In this document: in pieces, positions 1 through 7,064 of the stretch
Layout: every line of letters begins with the position of its first letter
Position numbering within the stretch: position 1 is the stretch's first letter
DNA from: Bryobacterales bacterium
GTDB lineage: Bacteria > Acidobacteriota > Terriglobia > Bryobacterales > Bryobacteraceae
DNA: 8,800 bases
NCBI GenBank assembly: GCA_003132905.1
Contig: PKZC01000366.1
Span: 3,436 to 12,235, forward strand
Direction: 5' to 3'
Translations under genes and position numbers: made by a program
The notes under the pieces: model-generated
What the model was told of the DNA's origin: nothing
The model's input: only the letters and a program-made list of their open reading frames with translations
The model's database searches: none

Positions 1-1007
1 TGGTGCAGACACGCTGGAGCTACCTGAACCGCCATTTCAACCTGCTCACTGAAGTGGAAGCCATGCTGCTGGACGGACATTTCGTCATCGAGCATGGGGC
101 GCGTTCGGGCAGCGGTCTGTTCTTCAATTTCAACGGCACGGCAGGCGTGTTGCGGGCCAAGATGATTGAGGACGCAGGCGGCTGGCAGCACGACACGCTC
201 ACCGAAGATTCGGATTTGAGCTATCGCGCGCAGCTCAACGGCTGGCGCTTCGTGTACGTGCCGTCGGTGGATTGCCCCTCGGAACTGCCGGTGGATACCT
301 ACGGGTTTCAAGTGCAGCAATCGCGCTGGGCCAAGGGGTTGACGCAGGTTGCCATCAAGCTGCTGCCCAGAATTCTGCGATCCAAAGAACCGTGGCGGGT
401 GAAGCTGGAAGCCTTCTGCCATCTCACTCCGAACATATCTTATCCGCTGATGCTGATCATGTCGGCGCTGATGCTGCCGGTGATGATCGTGCGGTTTTAC
501 ATGGGCGTCTTCCAGATGCTGACCGTCGACGCGCCATTGATCGTGGCATCGTTCTGCTCCCTTTGGGCCTTTTATCTGATGGCGCAGCGCGAGTTGGATC
601 GCCCTCATTGGAAGCGGGCGATCGTACTGATGCCGCTGCTAATGGCCGCTGGTATCGCGTTGACGTTGATCAATACCAAAGCGGTGATCGAAGCTCTGCT
701 CGGAATCAAGTCGGCATTTGCGCGCACACCCAAGTATGCGGTGGGCGACCATAAGGTAAAGATTCAAAACGCCAGTTACCGCCGCCGCAGCGGTTGGCTG
801 CCCTATGCCGAATTGGCCATGGGCGCATACTTCGCCTATATGGTTGAGTACGCCATCACTACCTGGAATTATTTGGCCGTTCCGTTTCTGCTGCTGTTCG
901 TGGTCGGTTACTGGTGGGCTGGATTCACGACGCTCTATCAGGAGTACCAGGGCAAGCTGCAATGGCAGCGCGAACGCGCGCTGGCGCTCGAAAAAGAGGC
1001 TGCCTGA
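1..1007 (+). CDS. Processive family 2 glycosyltransferase, cellulose synthase-like, membrane bound (5' end cut by window)
   Basis: The visible 334-335 residues are the second half of a GT-A membrane glycosyltransferase that would add sugars from a nucleotide donor to a growing beta-glycan at the inner membrane. Counting from the GTG at position 3, the acceptor/base motif TED is at about residues 67-69 and the QxxRW product-binding motif (QQSRW) at 105-109. About five hydrophobic segments follow (roughly 145-168, 178-195, 206-230, 270-290 and 293-310), ending in a basic/acidic cytoplasmic tail. The GTG is probably internal: VQTRW closely follows the first catalytic Asp region in this family, so the N-terminal part with the first Asp motifs lies upstream of the window. 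It is the only gene on the + strand and its TGA lies 3 bp from the stop of the facing gene. The exact polymer (cellulose, mannan, other) cannot be told from this part. Confidence 0.88.
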   Translation, partial: VQTRWSYLNRHFNLLTEVEAMLLDGHFVIEHGARSGSGLFFNFNGTAGVLRAKMIEDAGGWQHDTLTEDSDLSYRAQLNGWRFVYVPSVDCPSELPVDTYGFQVQQSRWAKGLTQVAIKLLPRILRSKEPWRVKLEAFCHLTPNISYPLMLIMSALMLPVMIVRFYMGVFQMLTVDAPLIVASFCSLWAFYLMAQRELDRPHWKRAIVLMPLLMAAGIALTLINTKAVIEALLGIKSAFARTPKYAVGDHKVKIQNASYRRRSGWLPYAELAMGAYFAYMVEYAITTWNYLAVPFLLLFVVGYWWAGFTTLYQEYQGKLQWQRERALALEKEAA

Positions 1008-1010
1008 TCC

Positions 1011-1874
1011 TCAATGTTGGACGGACACCTGCATCTCGCCGGTGGTCCAGCAGCATTGAAATCCCGATCCGCCTTCGCCTGAATAATCGTTGGCCGTCAC
1101 CAGCACCACATATTCACCTGGCTCGCTGAAGGTCACGGTAGTAGTGGCCGATCCATTGAAGGGCGCGGCGGAATCGGAACGCTCGATTTTGTTCACCACC
1201 GGCCGATCGGTACCGAATACTACACGGCCGGGCGCGCGATACGGAATCCAGTGCAGCGTAACCGGTACGCCCAACGCCTTCGGCTTCGCGCCGGATGAGG
1301 ATGTGAACTTCGCGTCATCGGAAACCCACACGGTTATGGGAAGCGGTTCGCCTACTTTGGCCGTGCGGTGACCGACCAGCCCGAGTGGCCCTTGCACAGA
1401 CGGGCCATGCTGGTCGAAGCTGAGCACCGGCGGAGTATTTCCCACGGCCGCTTCTATGAATGGCGAAATTTCCCAGTCCGCTTTGAGGCTGGCTGGAATC
1501 ACGGTGGTCTTGTTATTGGCGACCAGGGTCCAGGTGATCTTGTTGTCGCCGAAATCGGCCGGCACTTTTACCGTGAACAGCCCCCAACCCCGTCCGGTCA
1601 TAAAGTGGGTGGGCTGGCCGCGGTCTGGTCCGCCCGGTTCGATGGCATTGTTTGGGCCAACTGGAATGTCCACTTCTTGCTGCCGGTTGCGGTTGTAATA
1701 ACCCAGCAGGAGACTGAAGCTTCCGTCCGGATTCTTGAACCAGCCTTCAAAAGCGCCCGTGATGCTGGAACCCGAATCGCGCGCGGGCTCCGGCGGCGCT
1801 TGTCCCAGAGCCGGTGGCACCAAAGTGATCAGCCCCACCGCAACGCCACAAGCCCACAGAGAAGAGCGAAACAT
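1011..1874 (-). CDS. Secreted hypothetical protein with Ig/PKD-like C-terminal domain, partner of the cytochrome c/copper protein
   Basis: A 287-residue protein of unknown function. The ATG at 1874 is chosen because it lies 2 bp after the TGA of the upstream gene and begins a clean signal peptide (MFRSSLW, then a hydrophobic core, then PPALG before QAPPEP). The longer in-frame extension upstream is Arg-rich and overlaps the neighbour, so it is rejected. The mature part starts with a repeat-like region rich in aromatic, Gly and Asn residues (GYYNRN, DIPVGP, GQPTHF), then a WTL strand. A C-terminal beta-rich domain ends in a VTANDYSGEGGSGFQCCW stretch whose adjacent Cys pair could form a disulfide or bind metal. 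I have seen this style of protein beside copper-monooxygenase-like cytochromes in Acidobacteria; that is recollection, not a search. The stop-to-start spacing suggests co-translation with the cytochrome. No catalytic motif is recognised. Confidence 0.82.
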   Translation of the reverse strand: MFRSSLWACGVAVGLITLVPPALGQAPPEPARDSGSSITGAFEGWFKNPDGSFSLLLGYYNRNRQQEVDIPVGPNNAIEPGGPDRGQPTHFMTGRGWGLFTVKVPADFGDNKITWTLVANNKTTVIPASLKADWEISPFIEAAVGNTPPVLSFDQHGPSVQGPLGLVGHRTAKVGEPLPITVWVSDDAKFTSSSGAKPKALGVPVTLHWIPYRAPGRVVFGTDRPVVNKIERSDSAAPFNGSATTTVTFSEPGEYVVLVTANDYSGEGGSGFQCCWTTGEMQVSVQH

Positions 1875-1876
1875 CT

Positions 1877-3259
1877 TCACTGACGAGGCGAGGCGTCGGC
1901 TTCCAGTTTCGGATGGTGTTTCGCGGCCCACGCGCTGTAATCTTCGTCGCTGATGTAAGTGACGTTCATCCACGCGTGCCCCATTTCGTCCACGGTCCGA
2001 TCGCCGAAGCCGACCCACTGATCGGGATCCGGATTGTTGGGGTTAGCGCGGGTGTTGTCATACCAGGCGGTGACGTGAATGGTGGTGCCTTTAGGAAACG
2101 CCGGTGCGGCATCATCGGCGTAGATGTAGTTGACCATCCAGTTGAAATTGAAATTGCCGACGTAACTCACCATTTGCGCGGTTCCGTCCGGCAGAATCGC
2201 TTCCACCGACATTGCCTTGCCCCGCAAATGCATGTGCGGCTGGAAATTCTCAAGTATGGCGGCGTGTTTCAGCACGGTGTAGTTATCCGACGAGACCACC
2301 GAGTTCGGGGGGATGTCGACGTTCCGGAAGGCTCTGAGCTGAGACCCGGTGGAAGTTTCAAATCCACGCACGGCTTGGAAAGGCGTCAAATAGGTGCGGT
2401 ATTTCGGCTCTTGTCCTTTAGGGTAAAGCCAAATGCCAAGTTCCACGTCGTCGCGGATCTCTTCGCCCACCGCGTGAATGTGAACGTCCCACGAGATTTG
2501 CGATCCGGGGAGCAGCAGCTTGCCGGTGTTGGGACGGTAGAGATCGTAACCCTTGCCGACGGCCCATTCCATCAGCATGCCCCGTCCGCCCAGATCTGCG
2601 CTCGCGCCGGGCGCCAATGTATCGGGATCGTCCTGCAAAAGGTAAGCGACGGCGTGATGCGTGATTCTACGGCCGGCCGCGGTACCGGGACGCATTTCCA
2701 CCGCGCGCACCCAGCGGGGCTCCGTCACGGGAACATTCGAAACCGGACGCCACCAGACATCTTGATGGTGCGCCGCCATGGTGTATGGGTCGGACTTGAT
2801 CACCAGGTCAGGCTGGCCCAGCTCTTTGGCGGCCTTCCACTCGTTCGGGGCCGGCCACTGTTTGGCGGTGGGCATGTCTTTGGGATCGCCCAACGGCGCG
2901 CCGGAATCCACCCAGCGCACGAGGGTGTTGATCTGCTCGGCGCTGAGCGACATATCGTTCTTGAACTTCTGCACCCCAACCGAAGGATCGATGTGCCAGG
3001 GCGGCATCTGGCGCAGAATCACTCGCTGCCGGATGGACTTTGCCCAGGGACGCGTCTCTTCATAGCTGACCAGCGCCATGGGCGCCATGGATCCCGTATG
3101 GTGGCACTCCTGGCAGCGCGCTTGCAAGATCGGGGCAACGTCTTTGGCAAACGTCACCGTTGCCGGAGTGGGCTCGGAAGCAGCCAGCGTGAGCAAAGCG
3201 CCAAACCCCAGCGCGGCTAAGGAAACAACGCGGCAAAATGGAAATCTTGCATACGTCAT
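1877..3259 (-). CDS. Secreted cytochrome c fused to PHM-like copper monooxygenase fold
   Basis: A 460-residue exported redox protein. After an N-terminal signal peptide (about residues 1-28) comes a small mono-heme cytochrome c domain with CQECH at 49-53 and a conserved MPPWH (Met85, probable distal heme ligand). The rest resembles the copper type II, ascorbate-dependent monooxygenase fold (peptidylglycine hydroxylating/dopamine beta-monooxygenase). Candidate copper ligands are HH at 201-202, HIH at 260-262, HMH at 342-344 and Met426 in DEMGH. These match the order of the two-copper site of PHM (H,H,H / HxH,M). The inferred job is electron entry through heme to a copper oxidation centre in the periplasm; the substrate is unknown. 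The ATG at 3259 is chosen over the in-frame TTG at 3295 because the signal peptide begins there and the longer start lies inside a promoter-like sequence. It is followed 2 bp later by the secreted partner. Confidence 0.88.
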   Translation of the reverse strand: MTYARFPFCRVVSLAALGFGALLTLAASEPTPATVTFAKDVAPILQARCQECHHTGSMAPMALVSYEETRPWAKSIRQRVILRQMPPWHIDPSVGVQKFKNDMSLSAEQINTLVRWVDSGAPLGDPKDMPTAKQWPAPNEWKAAKELGQPDLVIKSDPYTMAAHHQDVWWRPVSNVPVTEPRWVRAVEMRPGTAAGRRITHHAVAYLLQDDPDTLAPGASADLGGRGMLMEWAVGKGYDLYRPNTGKLLLPGSQISWDVHIHAVGEEIRDDVELGIWLYPKGQEPKYRTYLTPFQAVRGFETSTGSQLRAFRNVDIPPNSVVSSDNYTVLKHAAILENFQPHMHLRGKAMSVEAILPDGTAQMVSYVGNFNFNWMVNYIYADDAAPAFPKGTTIHVTAWYDNTRANPNNPDPDQWVGFGDRTVDEMGHAWMNVTYISDEDYSAWAAKHHPKLEADASPRQ

Positions 3260-3266
3260 GGCCCAC

Positions 3267-3295
3267 AGTCTATACAGACGCAGACAGGGTGTCAA
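3267..3295 (-). promoter_or_regulatory. Candidate sigma70-type promoter for the cytochrome/secreted-protein pair, probably leaderless
   Basis: On the minus strand TTGACA (3295-3290, perfect -35) is followed after 17 bp by TAGACT (3272-3267, 4 of 6 matches to TATAAT). TATAGA at 3274-3269 is an alternative with a 15 bp spacer. With the 17 bp spacing the expected transcription start is at about 3260-3259, the first base of the ATG. No Shine-Dalgarno sequence precedes that ATG. The -35 overlaps the transaldolase stop codon. This would give the redox pair transcription independent of the sugar genes. It is inferred from sequence only. Confidence 0.45.
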
Positions 3296-4044
3296 AGGGT
3301 GGCTAGTTTCGTTAGCGGGGCTGGGGCTTTCAGCGCGAAGTTCGCGGCGCGTGCGTCGTCGACGAACATTTTCACGGTGTCGAGTGAATACTCGTGCAGG
3401 TCGCGGCCCAGCAGCGGAAGCTTTTTTAGCAAATCGTGCGTTACGGTGATGATGTGGCAGCCGATTTCATCGGCCTGTACAATGTTAAACAGCTCGCGCG
3501 GGCTGGCCCAGATGAGTTCGATCTGCGGATAGGCGCGGATGCGGGCGAGCGCGCCGCAAAGGATGGGTAGCGGATCGCACCCCGTGTCGGCGATGCGCCC
3601 GGCGAAGATCGAAATGCAGCTGGCAGGTCCGTGGCGCAGAGCCGGAACCATGGTGTCCACTTGCTCCAGCGTCATGAGGGCAGTGACATTCACCTTGACG
3701 CCCTGCTGCGCCAGACGCGTTACCAGGGGCGCTGCACTGCGGCCGCGAGTATCGGTAATGGGGATCTTGACGTAGACGTTCTCGCCCCAGGTAGCGATCT
3801 GCATGGCCTGCTGTTCCATCTGGTCGAAATCGTCGGAGAGGACTTCGAAGGAGAACGGCCGTTCTGGGATCGCGCGCGCCAGCGATCTTCCAAAAGCTTC
3901 GTAGTCGGTGATGCCCGCCTTGCGCATTAATGTCGGGTTGGTGGTGACCCCCCGAATCCACGGATTATCGGCGAGCTCCAGGATGGAAGCACGGTCTGCG
4001 CCGTCGGCGAAGATCTTCACCCGGAACGAAGCAACATCAGCCAT
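3292..4044 (-). CDS. Transaldolase, short (FSA-size) form, in a heptose-type sugar cluster
   Basis: A 250-residue cytoplasmic class I (Schiff-base) aldolase barrel that moves dihydroxyacetone units between sugar phosphates; in the classic reaction fructose 6-phosphate plus erythrose 4-phosphate gives sedoheptulose 7-phosphate plus glyceraldehyde 3-phosphate. Visible motifs are FADGAD (12-17) with the active-site Asp, GVTTNPT (32-38), the Schiff-base Lys93 in VYVKIP, NVTALMT (119-125) and SIFAGRIAD (145-153). The residue before AGR is Phe147, like Phe178 of E. coli TalB and unlike the Tyr of fructose-6-phosphate aldolase; this favours true transaldolase activity (inference by recalled alignment). 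The length is close to the 220-residue FSA/MipB type, much shorter than the 317-residue TalB. The start ATG overlaps the end of the HAD gene by 8 bp, implying translational coupling. Context suggests it supplies sedoheptulose 7-phosphate to the SIS isomerase encoded upstream. Confidence 0.88.
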   Translation of the reverse strand: MADVASFRVKIFADGADRASILELADNPWIRGVTTNPTLMRKAGITDYEAFGRSLARAIPERPFSFEVLSDDFDQMEQQAMQIATWGENVYVKIPITDTRGRSAAPLVTRLAQQGVKVNVTALMTLEQVDTMVPALRHGPASCISIFAGRIADTGCDPLPILCGALARIRAYPQIELIWASPRELFNIVQADEIGCHIITVTHDLLKKLPLLGRDLHEYSLDTVKMFVDDARAANFALKAPAPLTKLATL

Positions 4045-4588
4045 ATTTCAGCATTCCCGGGCGAGTGGTCCTGAGAATCCATTGCGAAGCTTCGCGCAGC
4101 GAGCGGACGCCGACGAACGGACCATCCGGGCGCTGTTCGGCGTAGCCGTAGTCGACGAATATTGTGCGGCAACCGGCGCGATGGCCGGCTTCGATATCGC
4201 GCCAGCGATCGCCCACGATGAAGCTGGATTCCAGATCGATATTCCAAACGCGAGCAGCTTCGAGCAGCAACCCCGGCTGCGGCTTGCGGCAGGAGCAGCG
4301 CGCTGCGTCATCGTGGGGGCACACGCCCACGCCATCCAGTTGCAGAAAACGCTGCAATCGCCGATTCATTTCGGACACTTGCTCGGCAGAAACGAGCCCG
4401 CGCGCAATGTCCGGTTGATTGGTAATCAGAATCAAGGCAAAGCCGGCTTCTTGTAATTTCTTACAGGCTTCGCGCACGCCGGGCAACAGCCGCAGATCCG
4501 AGACGGTGGCGGGCGGATAGGGCTTGCCTTGTTTCAGCACGGCGCGATTCACTACGCCATCGCGATCCAAGAAAACGGCGCGGCGCAT
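4037..4588 (-). CDS. HAD-IIIA phosphatase, GmhB-like (D-glycero-D-manno-heptose 1,7-bisphosphate 7-phosphatase family)
   Basis: A 183-residue cytoplasmic phosphatase of the histidinol-phosphatase/GmhB branch of the HAD superfamily. Motif I is FLDRDGVVN with nucleophile Asp8 and acid/base Asp10; motif II is TNQ (56-58); motif III Lys102 is in CRKPQPG; motif IV is GDRWRD with Asp127 and Asp131. A CPH (90-92) and CSC (98-100) pair provides the four-ligand zinc site typical of GmhB. The ATG at 4588 lies 2 bp after the epimerase TAA and directly precedes the first beta strand; an 18-residue extension to 4642 overlaps the epimerase and is rejected. Neighbouring SIS isomerase, epimerase and transaldolase support dephosphorylation of a heptose bisphosphate. 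The heptose kinase expected to make that substrate is not in the window, so the true substrate is unproven. Confidence 0.88.
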   Translation of the reverse strand: MRRAVFLDRDGVVNRAVLKQGKPYPPATVSDLRLLPGVREACKKLQEAGFALILITNQPDIARGLVSAEQVSEMNRRLQRFLQLDGVGVCPHDDAARCSCRKPQPGLLLEAARVWNIDLESSFIVGDRWRDIEAGHRAGCRTIFVDYGYAEQRPDGPFVGVRSLREASQWILRTTRPGMLKYG

Positions 4589-4590
4589 GG

Positions 4591-5592
4591 TTAGAGCCGC
4601 CCCAGCCGCGAATCTGCCAGCATCGAATTCAGGGCCAGACAAAGCGCTTGGCGCGTGTTGCGCTTACAACTCCATCCCAGGCTGCGAATACGGTCCGTAT
4701 TCAGGCGCACCACCGGCACGTCGCCTTTCCATCCGCGATCGCCGCCCGTGTATTCGAGCCGGACTTGATCTTCCGGGAGCCCTGCGACTTCGATGGCCAA
4801 CTTGGCGATTTCGCTGACCGTGACGTAATCGCCAGTGGCAACGTTATAGACCTCAAAAGGCTTCTCAGCCGCTGCATGCGAAGTGCGGTGCGCCAGTAGA
4901 ACCGCTTCAACAACGTCTTCCACATGAACGTACGACTTGCTCTGCCGGCCGTCGCCCAAAATTCGTAGACGATCGGGCTGGACACGCAGACGGCGGATGA
5001 AATCGAAGCCAACACCGTGAGTTTGCCGCGCGCCGACGACATTGCCAAAGCGGAACGCACGGGCGCGCATGCCGAACATCGCGCAATAGGAGATAATGAG
5101 CGCTTCGCCCGCAAGCTTGCTCGCCCCATAGGTGGAAATGGGCGCCAGCGGCCCAAAATCTTCTTGAGCTTCGAGATCTTTGAGATCCCCATAGACTCCG
5201 CTGCCCGAAGCATAGAGCAGCCGAGGCGTGCGAGTGCGGCGCATAGCCTCTACGATCTGCTGCGTCAGGAAGGTGCCTTCACGAAAATCGATATCGGGCT
5301 CCACGGCGGCGCGCGCGATGTCGGGGTTGGAAGCCAGGTGAATGACGGTATCGTGCCCGTCCATGTTGCGCTCGAGTGCAGCCAGATCCTTGACGTCGCC
5401 GCAGATCACACGCAGCCGGCGATCTTCTTCGTGATGCGCGTAGTGCCACTCGCGGCCGCTCGAGAAGTTATCGTAGAGCGTGACAGCTTCCACGCTCTTG
5501 TCGCACAACAAGCGGTCTGTAAAGTGACTGCCGATGAATCCGGCGCCCCCGGCGATAAAAAAACGCTTGCCTGCCATCGTTTCTGCGTTCAT
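4591..5592 (-). CDS. NAD-dependent epimerase/dehydratase, extended SDR acting on a nucleotide sugar
   Basis: A 333-residue cytoplasmic Rossmann enzyme of the GalE/GDP-mannose epimerase type that should alter the sugar part of an NDP- or GDP-sugar. The NAD-binding GGAGFIG is at 15-21, followed by YDN with Asp41 at the end of beta 2 (prefers NAD over NADP). The catalytic set is a Ser in ASGSGVYG (128-135) and YGASK with Tyr155 and Lys159. A later GDGRQSKSYVHVEDV stretch is the usual sugar-nucleotide-binding signature. The ATG at 5592 forms an ATGA overlap with the stop of the SIS gene. An upstream GTG at 5607 and an internal ATG at 5577 are other possible starts. The genes on both sides suggest a heptose or related sugar, but the family is too broad to name the substrate or the carbon epimerised. 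Confidence 0.87.
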   Translation of the reverse strand: MNAETMAGKRFFIAGGAGFIGSHFTDRLLCDKSVEAVTLYDNFSSGREWHYAHHEEDRRLRVICGDVKDLAALERNMDGHDTVIHLASNPDIARAAVEPDIDFREGTFLTQQIVEAMRRTRTPRLLYASGSGVYGDLKDLEAQEDFGPLAPISTYGASKLAGEALIISYCAMFGMRARAFRFGNVVGARQTHGVGFDFIRRLRVQPDRLRILGDGRQSKSYVHVEDVVEAVLLAHRTSHAAAEKPFEVYNVATGDYVTVSEIAKLAIEVAGLPEDQVRLEYTGGDRGWKGDVPVVRLNTDRIRSLGWSCKRNTRQALCLALNSMLADSRLGRL

Positions 5593-6242
5593 GGCAGCGA
5601 TTCCCACTTAGTAGCGGTGCGCTGTAACAACGGATGGCTCACCAGCAAATGCCATAGGACGGCGCACAGCCCCTCGGTATGCGGCGTGATGCGATCGGGG
5701 ACCAGAGCCGGAATGACAATGCATTCTTCGGAGGCTTGCCGCGTGTAGCCGCCGTTGCGCCCCACGATTCCGAAAATGTGCGCGCCTGCGTCCGAAGCTG
5801 TTTCGAGCGCACGGACGATATTCACCGAGACGTTTTTCTCGCGGCTGCCACCGCCCACGGAAAACACCAGCACGCCGTCGCGCGCACCGATGCGGGAACC
5901 TGTCAGCCACGCGGCAAAGCAGGTATCCCAACCTTCGTCGTTGGCGCGAGCGGTAAGTTCTGATACGTTGTCGGTGGGCGCGTATGCTTCAAAGCCGCAC
6001 AGCTTCCGAAAGTCGTTGACCGCGTGACTGGCATGGCCGGCCGAGCCGCCTACTCCGAGGATGAAAAGACGCCCGCCGAGTTCGCGAACGCGCGCCAAAC
6101 CGGCGGCCATGCGCTCGATGGCGGCAATGTCGACGCTCTCGAGGATTGCGATCGATTCGGAAACAAATGTAGCCGCAAAGCCGGTGGCCGGAGTGAGAGC
6201 GGGCTGTCGGAGAGCTTCCTGTAAACCGGTAAGACTAGTCAC
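5589..6242 (-). CDS. SIS-domain sugar isomerase, GmhA-like (sedoheptulose 7-phosphate isomerase family)
   Basis: A 217-residue SIS protein related to GmhA, which converts sedoheptulose 7-phosphate to D-glycero-D-manno-heptose 7-phosphate. Seen: GVGGS (63-67) in place of the usual GNGGS; His73 matching the GmhA helix HxxEE, but with Asp77 where E. coli has Glu65; SVGGGS (128-133) where GmhA has STSGNS, with extra residues after it; and His198 in VLWHLLV, at the place of catalytic His180. The residue matching relies on recalled E. coli GmhA sequence. The GTG at 6242 is chosen because AGGAG lies 9 nt upstream; an in-frame GTG at 6263, with AGGA only 4 nt upstream, would add 7 residues. The gene ends in an ATGA overlap with the epimerase. 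Isomerase of a seven-carbon sugar phosphate is likely, but the altered phosphate loop leaves another ketose phosphate possible. Confidence 0.84.
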   Translation of the reverse strand: MTSLTGLQEALRQPALTPATGFAATFVSESIAILESVDIAAIERMAAGLARVRELGGRLFILGVGGSAGHASHAVNDFRKLCGFEAYAPTDNVSELTARANDEGWDTCFAAWLTGSRIGARDGVLVFSVGGGSREKNVSVNIVRALETASDAGAHIFGIVGRNGGYTRQASEECIVIPALVPDRITPHTEGLCAVLWHLLVSHPLLQRTATKWESLP

Positions 6243-6251
6243 TGCTTCACG

Positions 6252-6256
6252 CTCCT
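6252..6256 (-). promoter_or_regulatory. Ribosome binding site deciding the SIS isomerase start
   Basis: AGGAG on the minus strand lies 9 nt before the GTG at 6242. This is better placed than the AGGA that precedes the alternative GTG at 6263 by only 4 nt, and so favours the shorter protein. Confidence 0.5.
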
Positions 6257-6276
6257 GGCGCACGAAATCCTAGTGG

Positions 6277-7002
6277 TTAATCGGCTAAAGTCGTGTTTTT
6301 CGTTAGGTTTCGTTTGGGGGCTGGGATCAGGCGGGAGCAGGCTAAGCGGAGGATACGGCGGAAGGTCCAAACTGTGGAAGTCCAGCGCTGGAGGGTCGTT
6401 TCCCCGATGCGTTCGCCATACGGGATGAAGACTTCGCGCATCCGGAAGCCTCGCAATACCGGTTTGAGCAGCAAATCCACGGGGAGGGCGGGACCATTGG
6501 GGTCAACTTCCACCTCCTGGATCAGACGGCGGCTGTAGGCGCGCATGCCGGAATGCAGGTCGGTGGACTTGACGCCCACCAGCAGCCAGGCGGTGGCGGC
6601 AAAGATCCAGTTCGCCACATAATTGGCCAGTGGCATGGTTTCCGGACGGCTCTCCAACCGTGACGCATTCACCACATCGCATTGACCGGAAAGGACCATG
6701 TCGGCCAAACGGGGGATCTCAGAGGCCGGGTAAGTGCCATCGCAATCAAGCGTGACCACTACATCGCCGTGGCACTCCCGAAGCACGCGACCCATGGCGC
6801 GGCCGTAGCCCTGAGGAGGAAACTGCCTTATGACGCGAGCCCCTTGACCGGCGGCGATATTCGGGGTGGCATCGCGACTACTGTCCACAACCACGATTTC
6901 GTATTCCCGGCCTTTCACGGCGTCGCGGATGTCCTCGATGACGCGGGCAACTGCCTGTTCCTCGTTCATGGTGATCATCGCGACTGAAATCAAATGGCTC
7001 AT
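6277..7002 (-). CDS. Family 2 glycosyltransferase, polyprenol-phosphate mannosyltransferase (DPM1)-like
   Basis: A 241-residue GT-A glycosyltransferase of the dolichol/undecaprenyl-phosphate mannosyltransferase group, which moves a sugar from a nucleotide donor to a lipid phosphate on the cytoplasmic face of the membrane. It opens with the SVAMITMNEE strand and VVVDSS (Asp40), and has the metal-binding DxD as LDCDG (Asp86, Asp88). It then shows DGTYPASEIP, SRL and DLHSGMRAYSRR (148-159), all typical of DPM1-like enzymes. One hydrophobic segment (about 127-144) may dip into the membrane; there is no C-terminal multi-helix domain of the GtrB type. The basic C-terminus would suit membrane contact. 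The ATG at 7002 follows AGG with short spacing. The gene ends 34 bp before the chosen SIS start, within the same run of genes. Donor sugar and lipid are not determined; a cluster-made heptose is a reasonable guess only. Confidence 0.85.
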   Translation of the reverse strand: MSHLISVAMITMNEEQAVARVIEDIRDAVKGREYEIVVVDSSRDATPNIAAGQGARVIRQFPPQGYGRAMGRVLRECHGDVVVTLDCDGTYPASEIPRLADMVLSGQCDVVNASRLESRPETMPLANYVANWIFAATAWLLVGVKSTDLHSGMRAYSRRLIQEVEVDPNGPALPVDLLLKPVLRGFRMREVFIPYGERIGETTLQRWTSTVWTFRRILRLACSRLIPAPKRNLTKNTTLAD

Positions 7003-7064
7003 ACGTGCCTGTTAGCTATTCGGACGTACGGGGGTTTTCGATAGGGCTGGCGGCGGATTGGATG

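Noticed and set aside
1012..1058. Imperfect inverted repeat (CAATG..GGAC / GTCC..CATTG) just past the + strand glycosyltransferase stop, possibly a terminator
   Set aside because: The 22-nt loop, internal mismatches and lack of a T-run on either strand make it weak; it also lies in the coding end of the facing gene.
1913..3220. A 435-codon + strand open frame opposite the cytochrome gene
   Set aside because: It mirrors a well-supported gene with heme and copper motifs, and its translation is His/Arg/Val-rich with no recognisable domain. High-GC antisense shadow.
3260..3295. Upstream TTG start (3295) for the cytochrome
   Set aside because: It would add 12 residues before the signal peptide and sits in the promoter-like element; the ATG at 3259 gives a normal signal peptide.
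5017..5748. A 243-codon + strand open frame opposite the epimerase and SIS genes
   Set aside because: It spans the junction of two real minus-strand genes and shows no domain; shadow frame.
7003..7064. The 62-bp gap between the TylF-like and GT2 genes as a promoter or terminator region
   Set aside because: No convincing -35/-10 pair, stable hairpin or T-run was found; only a short CGTACG palindrome.
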